DNA of 17,646 bases, from contig USDI01000025.1 in assembly GCA_900553305.1 (NCBI GenBank), positions 1 to 17,646 on the forward strand, read 5' to 3'. The translations under genes and the position numbers were made by a program. Below, in pieces: positions 7,058 through 14,708 of this stretch. Each line of letters opens with the position of its first letter. The first letter of the stretch is position 1. The DNA is from an uncultured Lachnospiraceae bacterium. GTDB lineage: Bacteria; Bacillota; Clostridia; Lachnospirales; Lachnospiraceae. The notes below the pieces were generated by a model. That model saw only the letters and a list, made by a program, of their open reading frames with translations. It made no database searches and was not told the DNA's origin.

Positions 7058-8695
7058 ATGATTCAGGCAAATAATGTAACTTTACGAATCGGCAAGAAGG
7101 CCCTCTTTGAGGATGTAAATATCAAATTTACCGAGGGAAACTGCTATGGTCTGATCGGTGCCAACGGTGCCGGAAAGTCCACATTTTTAAAGATATTATC
7201 CGGCGCTCTGGAAACGACAAGCGGTGATGTTACCATCACTCCCGGCCAGCGTCTTTCGGTCCTTGAACAGGATCATTTCAAGTATGATGCGTATCCGGTT
7301 ATGGATGTTGTTATTATGGGTAATGAACGCCTTTACCAGATTATGAAAGAAAAGGACGCCATCTATGCCAAAGAGGATTTCAGCGACGAAGACGGTATCC
7401 GTGCCAGCGAGCTTGAAGCGGAATTTGCGGAAATGGACGGCTGGGAAGCCGAAAGCAATGCCGCCATGTTATTAAACGGTCTTGGTATTGATCCTTCCTT
7501 ACATTATGCAATCATGAAAGACTTAAACGGTAATGACAAGGTGAAGGTTTTACTTGCGAAAGCGCTGTTCGGCAACCCGGACATCCTGCTTCTCGACGAG
7601 CCGACCAACCACCTGGATCTCGACGCGATTGCATGGCTGGAGGAATTCCTCATTAACTTTGAGAATACCGTTATCGTCGTATCCCATGACCGTTACTTCT
7701 TAAATAAAGTATGTACCCATACCGCAGACATTGACTATGGCAAGATCCAGCTTTATGCCGGAAACTACGACTTCTGGTTTGAGTCCAGCCAGTTATTGAT
7801 CAAGCAGATGAAGGAAGCCAATAAGAAGAAGGAAGAAAAGATCAAGGAATTACAGGAATTTATCTCCCGTTTCTCCGCAAACGCAAGTAAATCCAAGCAG
7901 GCAACCAGTAGAAAGCGTGCCCTTGAAAAAATCGAGCTGGATGAAATCAAACCCTCCAGCCGTAAATATCCTTATATCGACTTCCGTCCCGACCGTGAAA
8001 TCGGTAATGAGGTTCTCTCTGTAGAAGGAATCTCCAAGACCATTAATGGCGAAAAGGTATTAAACAACATTTCATTTATCATGGGACATGAGGACAAGAT
8101 TGCTTTCGTTGGAAGCAACGAGCTTGCAAAGACTACTCTCTTCCAGATTTTAATGGGTGAAATGGAACCTGATGAAGGTACTTATAAATGGGGTGTTACC
8201 ACCTCCCAGGCATATTTCCCGAAGGATAGCACGGCTGAGTTTGATAACAACCTGACGATTGTGGACTGGCTGACCGGCTACTCTCCGGTTAAGGATGTCA
8301 CCTATGTACGTGGTTTCCTTGGCAGAATGCTTTTCGCCGGTGAAGACGGTGTGAAGAAGGTAAAGGTTTTATCCGGTGGAGAAAAGGTACGTTGTCTCCT
8401 TTCCAAAATGATGATCAGCGGTGCAAACTGTCTGATTCTCGATGAGCCGACCAACCACCTGGATATGGAATCCATCACTGCCCTGAACAACGGACTGATC
8501 AAGTTCCCCGGTGTTGCACTCTTCTCCTGCCATGATCACCAGTTTGTACAGACAACGGCAAACCGTATCATGGAAATTCTCCCGGACGGAACGCTGATTG
8601 ACAAGATCACCACCTACGACGAATATCTTGAAAGTGATGAAATGGCACGTAAGCGTACCGTTTATACCAAGCAGGACGGGGAAGACGAAGATTAA
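7058..8695 (+). CDS. ABC-F family ATPase, YbiT-like
   Basis: A soluble protein of 545 residues with two ABC ATPase domains and no membrane segments. ABC-F proteins bind the ribosomal E site and modulate translation or give antibiotic protection. NBD1 has a normal Walker A (G34-ANGAGKS-T42) and Walker B (D180-E181 in LLLDEPTNHLD), but its signature reads LNGNDKVK (from residue 156) rather than LSGGQ. The charged linker follows, with FSANASKSKQATSRKRALEK, which is diagnostic of the YbiT subgroup. NBD2 keeps a canonical signature (L438-SGGE) and Walker B (D462-E463). Its Walker A is degenerate (GSNELAKTT, 352-360), with alanine for the second glycine, and its switch reads SCHDHQF (H492). The start has AGAGGT six bases upstream. 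The best parallel from memory is E. coli YbiT; resistance activity is not implied. Confidence 0.93.
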   Translation: MIQANNVTLRIGKKALFEDVNIKFTEGNCYGLIGANGAGKSTFLKILSGALETTSGDVTITPGQRLSVLEQDHFKYDAYPVMDVVIMGNERLYQIMKEKDAIYAKEDFSDEDGIRASELEAEFAEMDGWEAESNAAMLLNGLGIDPSLHYAIMKDLNGNDKVKVLLAKALFGNPDILLLDEPTNHLDLDAIAWLEEFLINFENTVIVVSHDRYFLNKVCTHTADIDYGKIQLYAGNYDFWFESSQLLIKQMKEANKKKEEKIKELQEFISRFSANASKSKQATSRKRALEKIELDEIKPSSRKYPYIDFRPDREIGNEVLSVEGISKTINGEKVLNNISFIMGHEDKIAFVGSNELAKTTLFQILMGEMEPDEGTYKWGVTTSQAYFPKDSTAEFDNNLTIVDWLTGYSPVKDVTYVRGFLGRMLFAGEDGVKKVKVLSGGEKVRCLLSKMMISGANCLILDEPTNHLDMESITALNNGLIKFPGVALFSCHDHQFVQTTANRIMEILPDGTLIDKITTYDEYLESDEMARKRTVYTKQDGEDED

Positions 8696-8706
8696 ACTTC
8701 GTCTTC
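8681..8706 (+). other. Hairpin spanning the ABC-F stop codon
   Basis: A perfect 10-bp inverted repeat (gaagacgaag and cttcgtcttc) with a 6-nt loop contains the TAA stop (8693-8695) in the loop. No U tract follows, so it is not a standard terminator. It may stabilise the upstream mRNA end or partly uncouple the next gene. Confidence 0.5.
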
Positions 8707-8758
8707 TGGTCATACCCTTGTATAAGTAAGATCGTATGCACAAGAAAGGAACAACGAA

Positions 8759-10438
8759 TTGAAAGCAATTGATCTGCATGTACATTCTACGAAATCAGAC
8801 GGAAGCTGCACCCCGGCTGAACTTGTAAATTATGCATTGGAAAAGGGCTTATCTGCATTTGCCCTGACCGATCACGATACCACAGACGGAATCTCAGAAG
8901 CGCTTGCTGCTGCAAAGGACAAGGACATCGAAGTGATTCCCGGAATTGAATTTTCCTCGGAATATGAAGGCCGCGATATCCATATCGTCGGTCTTTATAT
9001 TGATTATGAAAGTGATTATTTTAAAAGACGTCTCGTGCACTTTGTCAACGGCCGTAAAATCCGCAACATCGAAATGTGCAGACGTCTGACTGAACATGGC
9101 ATGCCCGTAACCTATGAGGAGCTGGAAACAGAATTTCCAGACTGTGTACTGACAAGAGCGCACTACGCAAAATATCTTTTGAAACATGGATATGTGAAGA
9201 GCGTCAAGGAAGCCTTTGACCGCTATATCGGCGATCACGGTCCCTGCTTTGTTCCCCGTAAAAAGATTACCCCCATGCGTGCAGTCGAAATTATCCTGAA
9301 GGGCGGCGGCTTTCCGATTCTGGCTCATCCCTGTCTTTATCACATGGGGAAAGACCAGTTGGACAAGCTGGTAGCTTCCTTAAAAGAGATCGGACTGATG
9401 GGAATTGAAGCCATTTATTCTACCCATACGCCTGCGGATGAACGACAGATCCGTGCTCTTGCGAAAAAATATGACCTGTGCATCAGCGGAGGCTCCGATT
9501 TCCATGGTACCGCAAAGCCCGGCCTTGATCTTGGCACCGGTTATGGGAAACTTTTTGTACCCGAAGAGGTACTGACTACCATCAAAGAGAAAAGGAATTA
9601 CATGATGAATCATCCTGAACTTTATAAGAAAACCAAAATTTTATTTACCGATATGGACGGCACCCTGTTAAACCACGAAAAGCAGGTTACCGATTATACC
9701 AAAGAAGTCCTGACAAAGTGGACGGATGCCGGACACAAATTCGTTCTCTGTTCCGGCAGGGATATCAATAATATCAAATATACCCAGAATGCACTGAATC
9801 TCCATTATAAAGGCATGTATCTGATCGGTTATAACGGCGGGGAAATCTACGACTGTGAAACCGGTCAGGTACTTTACCGGATCGGACTGAAGCTTTCCCA
9901 GGTAAAATATGTGGCAAATCTTGCCGCTTCCTACGGGATTCACTTTCATACCTATTCCGAGACTCATATTGTGTCTCCGACCATGGATGAAGGACTTGCT
10001 TATTACCAGCGCTTTATCAATACCCCCACTATCATCAATCCGGACATTTTCTCCGTACTTGATGTGGAACCCTGTAAATGTCTGATCATTGAACGGAACG
10101 ATACAGATAAACTGGAAGCTTTACGTCAGGAGCTTCTTCCCTGGGCTGAAAAGGAAGGCATTTCCCTTGCCTATTCCAATCCCTATTATCTGGAAGTATT
10201 TCCTTCCGCTTCCGGAAAAGGTGCTGCAGTTCGCAAGCTCTGTGAACTGCTTTCCATCAATCCGGCTTTCAGCCTTGCTGCCGGAGACGCCGAGAATGAT
10301 ATCTCCATGATTACAGAAGCCGGAATGGGAATTGCCATGGCGAACGCAACCGAAGCTGTCAAAAAAGCCGCCACAACCATTACCCAATACGATAATGATC
10401 ATGACGGCCTCGCTCATACCATTGAAGACATGATTTAA
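8759..10438 (+). CDS. PHP-domain phosphoesterase fused to a Cof-type HAD phosphatase
   Basis: A 559-residue cytosolic protein combining two metal-dependent phosphatases. Residues 1-285 form a PHP domain of the YciV/TrpH type: H7 and H9 in DLHVHSTKSDG, D38-H39-D40, E64 in PGIEFSSEYEG, H75, H136, H190 in ILAHPCLY, and D247/H249 in GGSDFHGT. That group acts on 3',5'-nucleoside bisphosphates and RNA ends. Residues 293-559 form a Cof/HAD-IIB domain: D298 and D300 in FTDMDGTLL, CSGRDINNI, YNGGEIYD, and GDAENDISM at 509-517. Both active sites look intact. The start is a TTG, chosen because AAAGGA (8745-8750) sits eight bases upstream and the next in-frame ATG would remove the first metal motif. It is 63 bp behind the ABC-F gene and may share its transcript. 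The substrate of the HAD half is unknown. Confidence 0.92.
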   Translation: MKAIDLHVHSTKSDGSCTPAELVNYALEKGLSAFALTDHDTTDGISEALAAAKDKDIEVIPGIEFSSEYEGRDIHIVGLYIDYESDYFKRRLVHFVNGRKIRNIEMCRRLTEHGMPVTYEELETEFPDCVLTRAHYAKYLLKHGYVKSVKEAFDRYIGDHGPCFVPRKKITPMRAVEIILKGGGFPILAHPCLYHMGKDQLDKLVASLKEIGLMGIEAIYSTHTPADERQIRALAKKYDLCISGGSDFHGTAKPGLDLGTGYGKLFVPEEVLTTIKEKRNYMMNHPELYKKTKILFTDMDGTLLNHEKQVTDYTKEVLTKWTDAGHKFVLCSGRDINNIKYTQNALNLHYKGMYLIGYNGGEIYDCETGQVLYRIGLKLSQVKYVANLAASYGIHFHTYSETHIVSPTMDEGLAYYQRFINTPTIINPDIFSVLDVEPCKCLIIERNDTDKLEALRQELLPWAEKEGISLAYSNPYYLEVFPSASGKGAAVRKLCELLSINPAFSLAAGDAENDISMITEAGMGIAMANATEAVKKAATTITQYDNDHDGLAHTIEDMI

Positions 10439-10441
10439 TCA

Positions 10442-11290
10442 CTATTTATTTTTCTTCTTTTCGTCTCCGTGAAGATAAAGAAGAATCAGGCCGAGCACTG
10501 CTCCACCAATAATATTTCCAATTGTAACCGGAACCAGGTTTTTCACAAAGAATCCATAGAGATTCAAGGATGCAAGCTGATCTGCCGTGTATCCGTAGGT
10601 ATCCATGGCAACCTGCACATAGTTCGCATTCTTAGAAGCAATCAGTCCGGCAGGAATATAATACATGTTGGCAACGCAGTGCTCATATCCTGCTACCACG
10701 AACAGCATAATCGTGAAGAAGCAGGCAAACAGCTTACCAACAATATCTCTTGCACACATCGCCATAAGGACGGCTGCACATACCAGAATATTACAAAGGA
10801 TTCCGGAACACAGTGCCTGTCCAAAAGACATATTCACCTTTCCCATCGCTACCTTAATTGTATAGGCTCCAAGAAGTCCTGAGGAATAATTTAACTGTCC
10901 GGAAATCACATTCACAACCGCCAGTAAAATGGATCCTACAAAGTTTCCCACATATACCACAAACAGGAACTTACATAAGTCAAGGATCGTACAGGTTCCT
11001 TCCGCATTTCCCATTGCCATTAAGCAGTCCCCGGTGAACAACTCTGCACCGAGAAGAACAACCATCATCAGTCCGACCGGGAATACACATCCGGCTACCA
11101 GTCTGGAAAGACCGACATTCGTGACTGCATGTGCTGCTACATTACTTGCCGATGCGCCAAACGCAATCATCATTCCTGCTAAAATAGCACGTCCAAATAC
11201 CTTGTGCGTTCTCACATTCATTTTTGTTTTGCATCCGTCAATGTACTTCTGTACATCCTCTTTTACGGAATAGTAGTTATCTGTTCCCAT
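10442..11290 (-). CDS. Formate/nitrite transporter family channel
   Basis: An integral membrane protein of 282 residues with six hydrophobic segments, the fold of the pentameric FNT channels that move formate, nitrite or hydrosulfide. Seen directly are GAELFTGD (81-88) in the conserved half-helix region, LCNILVC, and GYEHCVANMY (201-210) with the pore histidine H204. The C terminus ends in a basic tail. Formate export or re-uptake would suit a fermentative anaerobe, but the substrate cannot be fixed from sequence. The ATG at 11290 has only a modest purine-rich ribosome-binding site (GAGAGA). The gene is convergent with the PHP-HAD gene, with 3 bp between stop codons and no terminator there. 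Upstream lies the tRNA-Glu terminator, whose U tract ends 33 bp before the start; I find no separate promoter in that gap. Confidence 0.92.
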   Translation of the reverse strand: MGTDNYYSVKEDVQKYIDGCKTKMNVRTHKVFGRAILAGMMIAFGASASNVAAHAVTNVGLSRLVAGCVFPVGLMMVVLLGAELFTGDCLMAMGNAEGTCTILDLCKFLFVVYVGNFVGSILLAVVNVISGQLNYSSGLLGAYTIKVAMGKVNMSFGQALCSGILCNILVCAAVLMAMCARDIVGKLFACFFTIMLFVVAGYEHCVANMYYIPAGLIASKNANYVQVAMDTYGYTADQLASLNLYGFFVKNLVPVTIGNIIGGAVLGLILLYLHGDEKKKNK

Positions 11291-11323
11291 GTTCTCTCTC
11301 GCTTTCTTTGGTAGATTTCACAT

Positions 11324-11361
11324 AAAAAAATAACCTCTCCCGAAGTGTGGAATAGGCTATT
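11324..11361 (-). terminator. Terminator of the tRNA-Glu gene
   Basis: On the minus strand a 13-bp stem (arms 11361-11349 and 11341-11329, one mismatch and two G-U pairs) closes a 7-nt loop and is followed by a U-rich run (11328-11324). It lies 26 bp past the tRNA 3' end and 33 bp before the FNT start codon, so it could also limit read-through into that gene. Confidence 0.8.
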
Positions 11362-11387
11362 TTCTTGGGTTGGACTATTCTAGCCAA

Positions 11388-11459
11388 CAGCTCGTAGGGG
11401 AATCGAACCCCTGATTCCGCCGTGAGAGGGCGGCGTCTTAACCGCTTGACCAACGGGCC
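11388..11459 (-). tRNA. tRNA-Glu (anticodon CUC)
   Basis: The minus strand folds into a full cloverleaf of 72 nt including the discriminator. The anticodon arm CCGCC-CTCTCAC-GGCGG gives CUC, which reads GAG. The T arm is AGGGG-TTCGATT-CCCCT and the 4-nt variable loop is normal for tRNA-Glu. No CCA is encoded. The acceptor stem GGCCCGT/ACGAGCT has a G1-U72 wobble and a C4-A69 mismatch, both unusual. The gene stands alone, with a promoter at 11495-11523 and a terminator at 11324-11361, so it is probably expressed. Confidence 0.92.
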
Positions 11460-11465
11460 ATATCA

Positions 11466-11484
11466 GATGCGATCCGTCCGCATC
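11466..11484 (-). other. Small 5' leader hairpin before tRNA-Glu
   Basis: gatgcg and cgcatc form a 6-bp stem with a 7-nt loop between the promoter and the mature tRNA 5' end. It lies in the region removed during 5' processing and may simply be leader structure. Confidence 0.35.
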
Positions 11485-11494
11485 GCACTTGATC

Positions 11495-11523
11495 ATTTTA
11501 TTATATATTTAAGAATAATGCAA
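11495..11523 (-). promoter_or_regulatory. Promoter of tRNA-Glu
   Basis: On the minus strand TTGCAT (11523-11518), a 17-bp spacer and TAAAAT (11500-11495) lie about 35 bp upstream of the tRNA 5' end. Both boxes are one or two bases from consensus and the spacing is ideal. Confidence 0.65.
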
Positions 11524-11569
11524 GTACTTTTTGCAATTTTAACGAGATTTTTATGTAATTGTTTCATTT

Positions 11570-11610
11570 GCAGGACCTCCGGATAATTCATTGCTTATTC
11601 GGAGGCCTGC
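11570..11610 (-). terminator. Probable terminator hairpin after the CPBP protease gene
   Basis: GC-rich arms at 11600-11610 and 11570-11581 form an 11-bp stem with one bulged base, starting 36 bp past the protease stop codon. No U tract follows on the minus strand, so it is imperfect as an intrinsic terminator. On the plus strand the hairpin is followed by T-rich sequence, but no rightward gene precedes it. Confidence 0.5.
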
Positions 11611-11646
11611 TATTTCTTTGCTTATACAATGTTACTAAATTAATTC

Positions 11647-12561
11647 CTATAAGTTCACATCAAGCGACTCATCTGCCTGTGATTCAGCTTTTGTTCCACC
11701 AGATACTTTTATTTCTTTTTGAACCAGGAAAAATGCACCTGCAAGCATCAGAACACCGATAACCATGAGAAGACTCTGCATAAGCCATCCAGATTTTCCG
11801 GCTAACAACGTTGCAAAGAATGTTCCTGCAAAATTGAAGCACAGATGTAACAGGATCGGCAGGAAAACCGTTCTGCACTTTCCGGCAACATATCCCAAAA
11901 CAAGTCCCACTACAAAAGTATAGATACCTTGGACCAGATTCATATGTAAAATTCCAAAGAACAATGCCTGAAGTACATTTGCTATCGCAAACTTCACACC
12001 CGCACTCCGAAGAAAACGCAACGTGAGTCCACGGAAAAGAAGCTCTTCGGAAATCGGTGCCAGTATCACTGTTGCTAACAGAGAAATCCAGGTTGTTTCA
12101 CCAATGCCCACCATCTCAATGAGTTCCGAATAGGCTCCCATTGCATCCGGGAAAGCCAGTGCTACGATATTTAAGAAGAAATCAATTACAAGTTGTAATC
12201 CTATCCCTGCCAGTATACACATCAATACGGTCCGCACGTTGACACAATCTTTGACCGGCCGGTTGATATTCTTCTTTTTAATCAGAATGCCATACCAGAT
12301 TACAACTCCGATCAGTGTCAGAATCTGTGCCACAATAACTGCATAAATAATATACTGCATGATATAATCCGTAACTGCTGCCTGTAGCGCTGCCGAATCA
12401 TTCAGGAGGTCTGTTTCTCCATTCATTGTGATACGCACAGTATAGACTACGGAACCAATCACACTGCATGCAAGCCCCGAAAGCACCTGTATCATTAACG
12501 TTGCAAGTAATGGTACAACACTTAACACATAATACCCTGCTTTTCCCTTTTGTTTTTCCAT
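11647..12561 (-). CDS. CPBP family intramembrane metalloprotease
   Basis: A polytopic membrane protein of 304 residues in the CPBP/Rce1-like (CAAX protease and bacteriocin-processing) family. The conserved motifs are in order: E172-E173 and R177 in SEELLFRGLTLRF, H206 in FFGILHMN, and H239 plus N243 in LLHLCFNFAG. These form the glutamate/histidine active site inside the membrane. The start is set at ATG 12561 because AAGGAG lies six bases upstream; an ATG at 12594 would add 11 residues without a good site. The gene follows the purine permease by 41 bp with no terminator, making it the last gene of the apt operon. Roles of this family in bacteria include processing or immunity for small peptides; nothing here identifies its substrate. 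Confidence 0.9.
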   Translation of the reverse strand: MEKQKGKAGYYVLSVVPLLATLMIQVLSGLACSVIGSVVYTVRITMNGETDLLNDSAALQAAVTDYIMQYIIYAVIVAQILTLIGVVIWYGILIKKKNINRPVKDCVNVRTVLMCILAGIGLQLVIDFFLNIVALAFPDAMGAYSELIEMVGIGETTWISLLATVILAPISEELLFRGLTLRFLRSAGVKFAIANVLQALFFGILHMNLVQGIYTFVVGLVLGYVAGKCRTVFLPILLHLCFNFAGTFFATLLAGKSGWLMQSLLMVIGVLMLAGAFFLVQKEIKVSGGTKAESQADESLDVNL

Positions 12562-12602
12562 GACTGCTCCTTCACTTCTTAAACCCTGATACATTTCCCA
12601 TT

Positions 12603-13961
12603 TTATAAGAAAATAAATTTACAGATAAACAGTACTGCAAGTACATACATTAACGGCGTGATCTTCTTTGCCTTTCCGGATACCAGATTAATTACCACAT
12701 AAGAGATAACACCGGCTGCAATACCTTCGGAAATACTGTATGTAAGCGGCATAGCAATCAGTGCAAGATATGCTGGAACAGCTTCTGTATAATCATTGAA
12801 ATCAATTGCTGTAACAGCAGAAATCATCAGGAAGCCTACAAATAATAATGCCGGAGCTGTTGCAAAGCTCGGAATCGTGATAAAAATCGGAGAAAGGAAA
12901 ACAGCAAGCAGGAACAAAAGTCCTGTTACAACAGAAGAAAGTCCTGTTCTTCCGCCTTCTGCCACACCGGCAGAGCTTTCTACGAAGGTTGTTGTTGTAG
13001 AAGTACCAAGCACTGCACCCGCGGTCGTTGCGATCGCATCTGCAAGAAGCGCTTCTTTGATACGGGGAAGCTTGCCATCTTTGTCCAGCATGTCCGCCTT
13101 GGTTGCACATCCGATTAACGTTCCGAGTGTATCAAAGATATCAACAAAGAGGAATGCACATACAATTGCAATAAAATCAAATGCACGTAAGCTGGAGAAA
13201 TCAGCCTTGAAGCACTGTCCGAAAATAGAAGAAATCGCTCCGAGGTTGAAGCTGCTCCATGCCGGAATCAGGGAATAGTATCCTGCATCCGGAGTAACCA
13301 CATATAATCCGGTAAGCTGGCAGATAATACCCAGAATCCATGTTGCAAAAATACCGATCAGAATTGCCCCCTTTACCTTCTTTACATAAAGAACGGCAAT
13401 AATGAAAATACCAATTACTGCTAATAATGCAGAAATACCGGAGGTATGGAAATCTGCTGTAAAATCAACAATAGAGACCAGTGTAGAATCACTGTTTACA
13501 ACAATTCCCGCATTCTGAAAACCGATAAAAGCAATGAATAAACCAATGCCAACGGAAACCCCCTTCTTTAACTGAAGCGGAATTGCATTGAAGATTGCTT
13601 CACGCACATTCGTAAGGGACAATACAATGAAAATCAGCCCTTCTACGAATACGGCAAATAACGCGATCTGCCAGGAATAACCCATAGATCCGCATACGGT
13701 ATATGCAAAATACGCATTTAATCCAAGTCCCGGTGCCAGTGCAAACGGATAATTGGCAAGCAGAGCCATGCACATCGTCCCAATAAAGGAAGCAAGCGCT
13801 GTTGCAATTAATACAGCCTGTGCATCCATTCCGGATGCAGATAAAATACTGGGATTTACAGCAAGAATGTATGCCATGGTCATAAAGGTGGTAATACCTG
13901 CTACAACTTCCGTGCGGACATTCGTACCATTTTCTTTCAGTTTAAAAAATTTCTCTAACAT
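12603..13961 (-). CDS. NCS2 family purine permease (AzgA/PbuG-type)
   Basis: A membrane transporter of 452 residues with about twelve to fourteen hydrophobic segments, expected to import hypoxanthine, guanine or adenine with protons. Typical AzgA-group stretches are GTNVRTEVVAGITTFMTMAY near the N terminus, NYPFALAPGLGLNAYFAYTV, FVDIFDTLGTLIG, and GTSTTTTFVESSAGVAEGGR. The start at 13961 (MLEKFFKLKENG) has GGAG about seven bases upstream and matches the family N terminus; the ATG four codons earlier overlaps that site. It sits 59 bp downstream of apt and 41 bp upstream of the CPBP protease on the same strand, consistent with coupled uptake and salvage of purine bases. The upstream gap is too short for a purine riboswitch. 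Confidence 0.94.
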   Translation of the reverse strand: MLEKFFKLKENGTNVRTEVVAGITTFMTMAYILAVNPSILSASGMDAQAVLIATALASFIGTMCMALLANYPFALAPGLGLNAYFAYTVCGSMGYSWQIALFAVFVEGLIFIVLSLTNVREAIFNAIPLQLKKGVSVGIGLFIAFIGFQNAGIVVNSDSTLVSIVDFTADFHTSGISALLAVIGIFIIAVLYVKKVKGAILIGIFATWILGIICQLTGLYVVTPDAGYYSLIPAWSSFNLGAISSIFGQCFKADFSSLRAFDFIAIVCAFLFVDIFDTLGTLIGCATKADMLDKDGKLPRIKEALLADAIATTAGAVLGTSTTTTFVESSAGVAEGGRTGLSSVVTGLLFLLAVFLSPIFITIPSFATAPALLFVGFLMISAVTAIDFNDYTEAVPAYLALIAMPLTYSISEGIAAGVISYVVINLVSGKAKKITPLMYVLAVLFICKFIFL

Positions 13962-14020
13962 AACTATCTCCATTCATTTTGTTGTTGTGTTATCGCTTGT
14001 CCTATGTAAAACTTCAAAAT

Positions 14021-14545
14021 TTATTTTCCTTCATAAGTAATGACAGATGCCACATCGTAATTGGCGAGCTTCGCTCTTCCATTTAAACCCGCAAGCTCCA
14101 TCATAAAGATTACCTTTACAACCTCGCCGCCAAGCTGTTCAATCAGCTTAATTGCAGCCTCTACCGTACCGCCTGTCGCAATCAGGTCATCTACGAGAAC
14201 AACCTTCTGTCCCGGTTTAATGGAATCCTTGTGCATCTCAATGGTTGCTGTACCGTATTCCAGATCATAGCTCTGTTCAATGGTTTCACAGGGCAGCTTG
14301 CCCTTCTTACGGATCAATACAAAAGGCTTGCCCATTGCATAAGCAATCGGTGCTCCCAGAATAAATCCACGGGACTCTGCACCTGCAATCACATCAAATT
14401 CCACTCCATCCAGTAATTTGATCATGGAATCAATCGCAAGCTTAAATCCTTCTGCATCCTGCAGTACACTCGTTACATCACGGAAAATAATTCCCGGTTC
14501 CGGAAAATCCGGAATACTGCGAACATAATCTTTCAGTTCCTTCAT
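14021..14545 (-). CDS. apt: Adenine phosphoribosyltransferase
   Basis: Converts adenine and PRPP to AMP and PPi in the cytosol, the one-step purine salvage reaction. The 174-residue length is standard for bacterial APRT. Visible motifs are the N-terminal IPDFPEPGIIFRDVT, the GAESRGFILG loop, RKKGKLPCETIEQSYDLEYG, and the PRPP-binding signature VVLVDDLIATGGT at 115-127. A GGGAG site lies about ten bases before the ATG at 14545. It leads an operon with the NCS2 permease and the CPBP protease, so uptake and salvage are probably expressed together. No clear sigma-A promoter is seen; a small palindrome at 14579-14595 lies upstream and could be an operator. Confidence 0.97.
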   Translation of the reverse strand: MKELKDYVRSIPDFPEPGIIFRDVTSVLQDAEGFKLAIDSMIKLLDGVEFDVIAGAESRGFILGAPIAYAMGKPFVLIRKKGKLPCETIEQSYDLEYGTATIEMHKDSIKPGQKVVLVDDLIATGGTVEAAIKLIEQLGGEVVKVIFMMELAGLNGRAKLANYDVASVITYEGK

Positions 14546-14578
14546 GTTATAACCACTCCCATTCTTTTTATTGCTTAT

Positions 14579-14595
14579 AATTTGGTATACAAATT
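14579..14595. repeat. Small palindrome upstream of apt
   Basis: aatttg and caaatt flank a 5-bp centre (gtata), 34 bp upstream of the apt start codon. Its size and position suit a dimeric repressor site, but it does not match a purine regulator box I can name. AT-rich palindromes this short can occur by chance. Confidence 0.3.
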
Positions 14596-14708
14596 GCCTC
14601 CCTGCAAAAGCAGATCCCGCAATTTAGCACATATATCATTATATTTTCTCTCAAGAAAAAAGTCAAAGAGAAGTTGATTTTCAGATCTTTTCAGGAGCTG
14701 CCATATGG

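Noticed and set aside
8369..9343. Antisense frames of 138 and 149 codons across the ABC-F end and the PHP domain
   Set aside because: Both lie opposite clearly conserved coding sequence and lack ribosome-binding sites or family motifs.
13962..14020. Purine riboswitch before the NCS2 permease
   Set aside because: The gap of 59 bp is too short for the aptamer and contains none of its conserved loop sequences.
14640..14680. ttctct/agagaa repeat after the Rpn gene as a terminator
   Set aside because: Only 6 bp with a long loop, and it is followed by A-rich rather than U-rich sequence on the minus strand.
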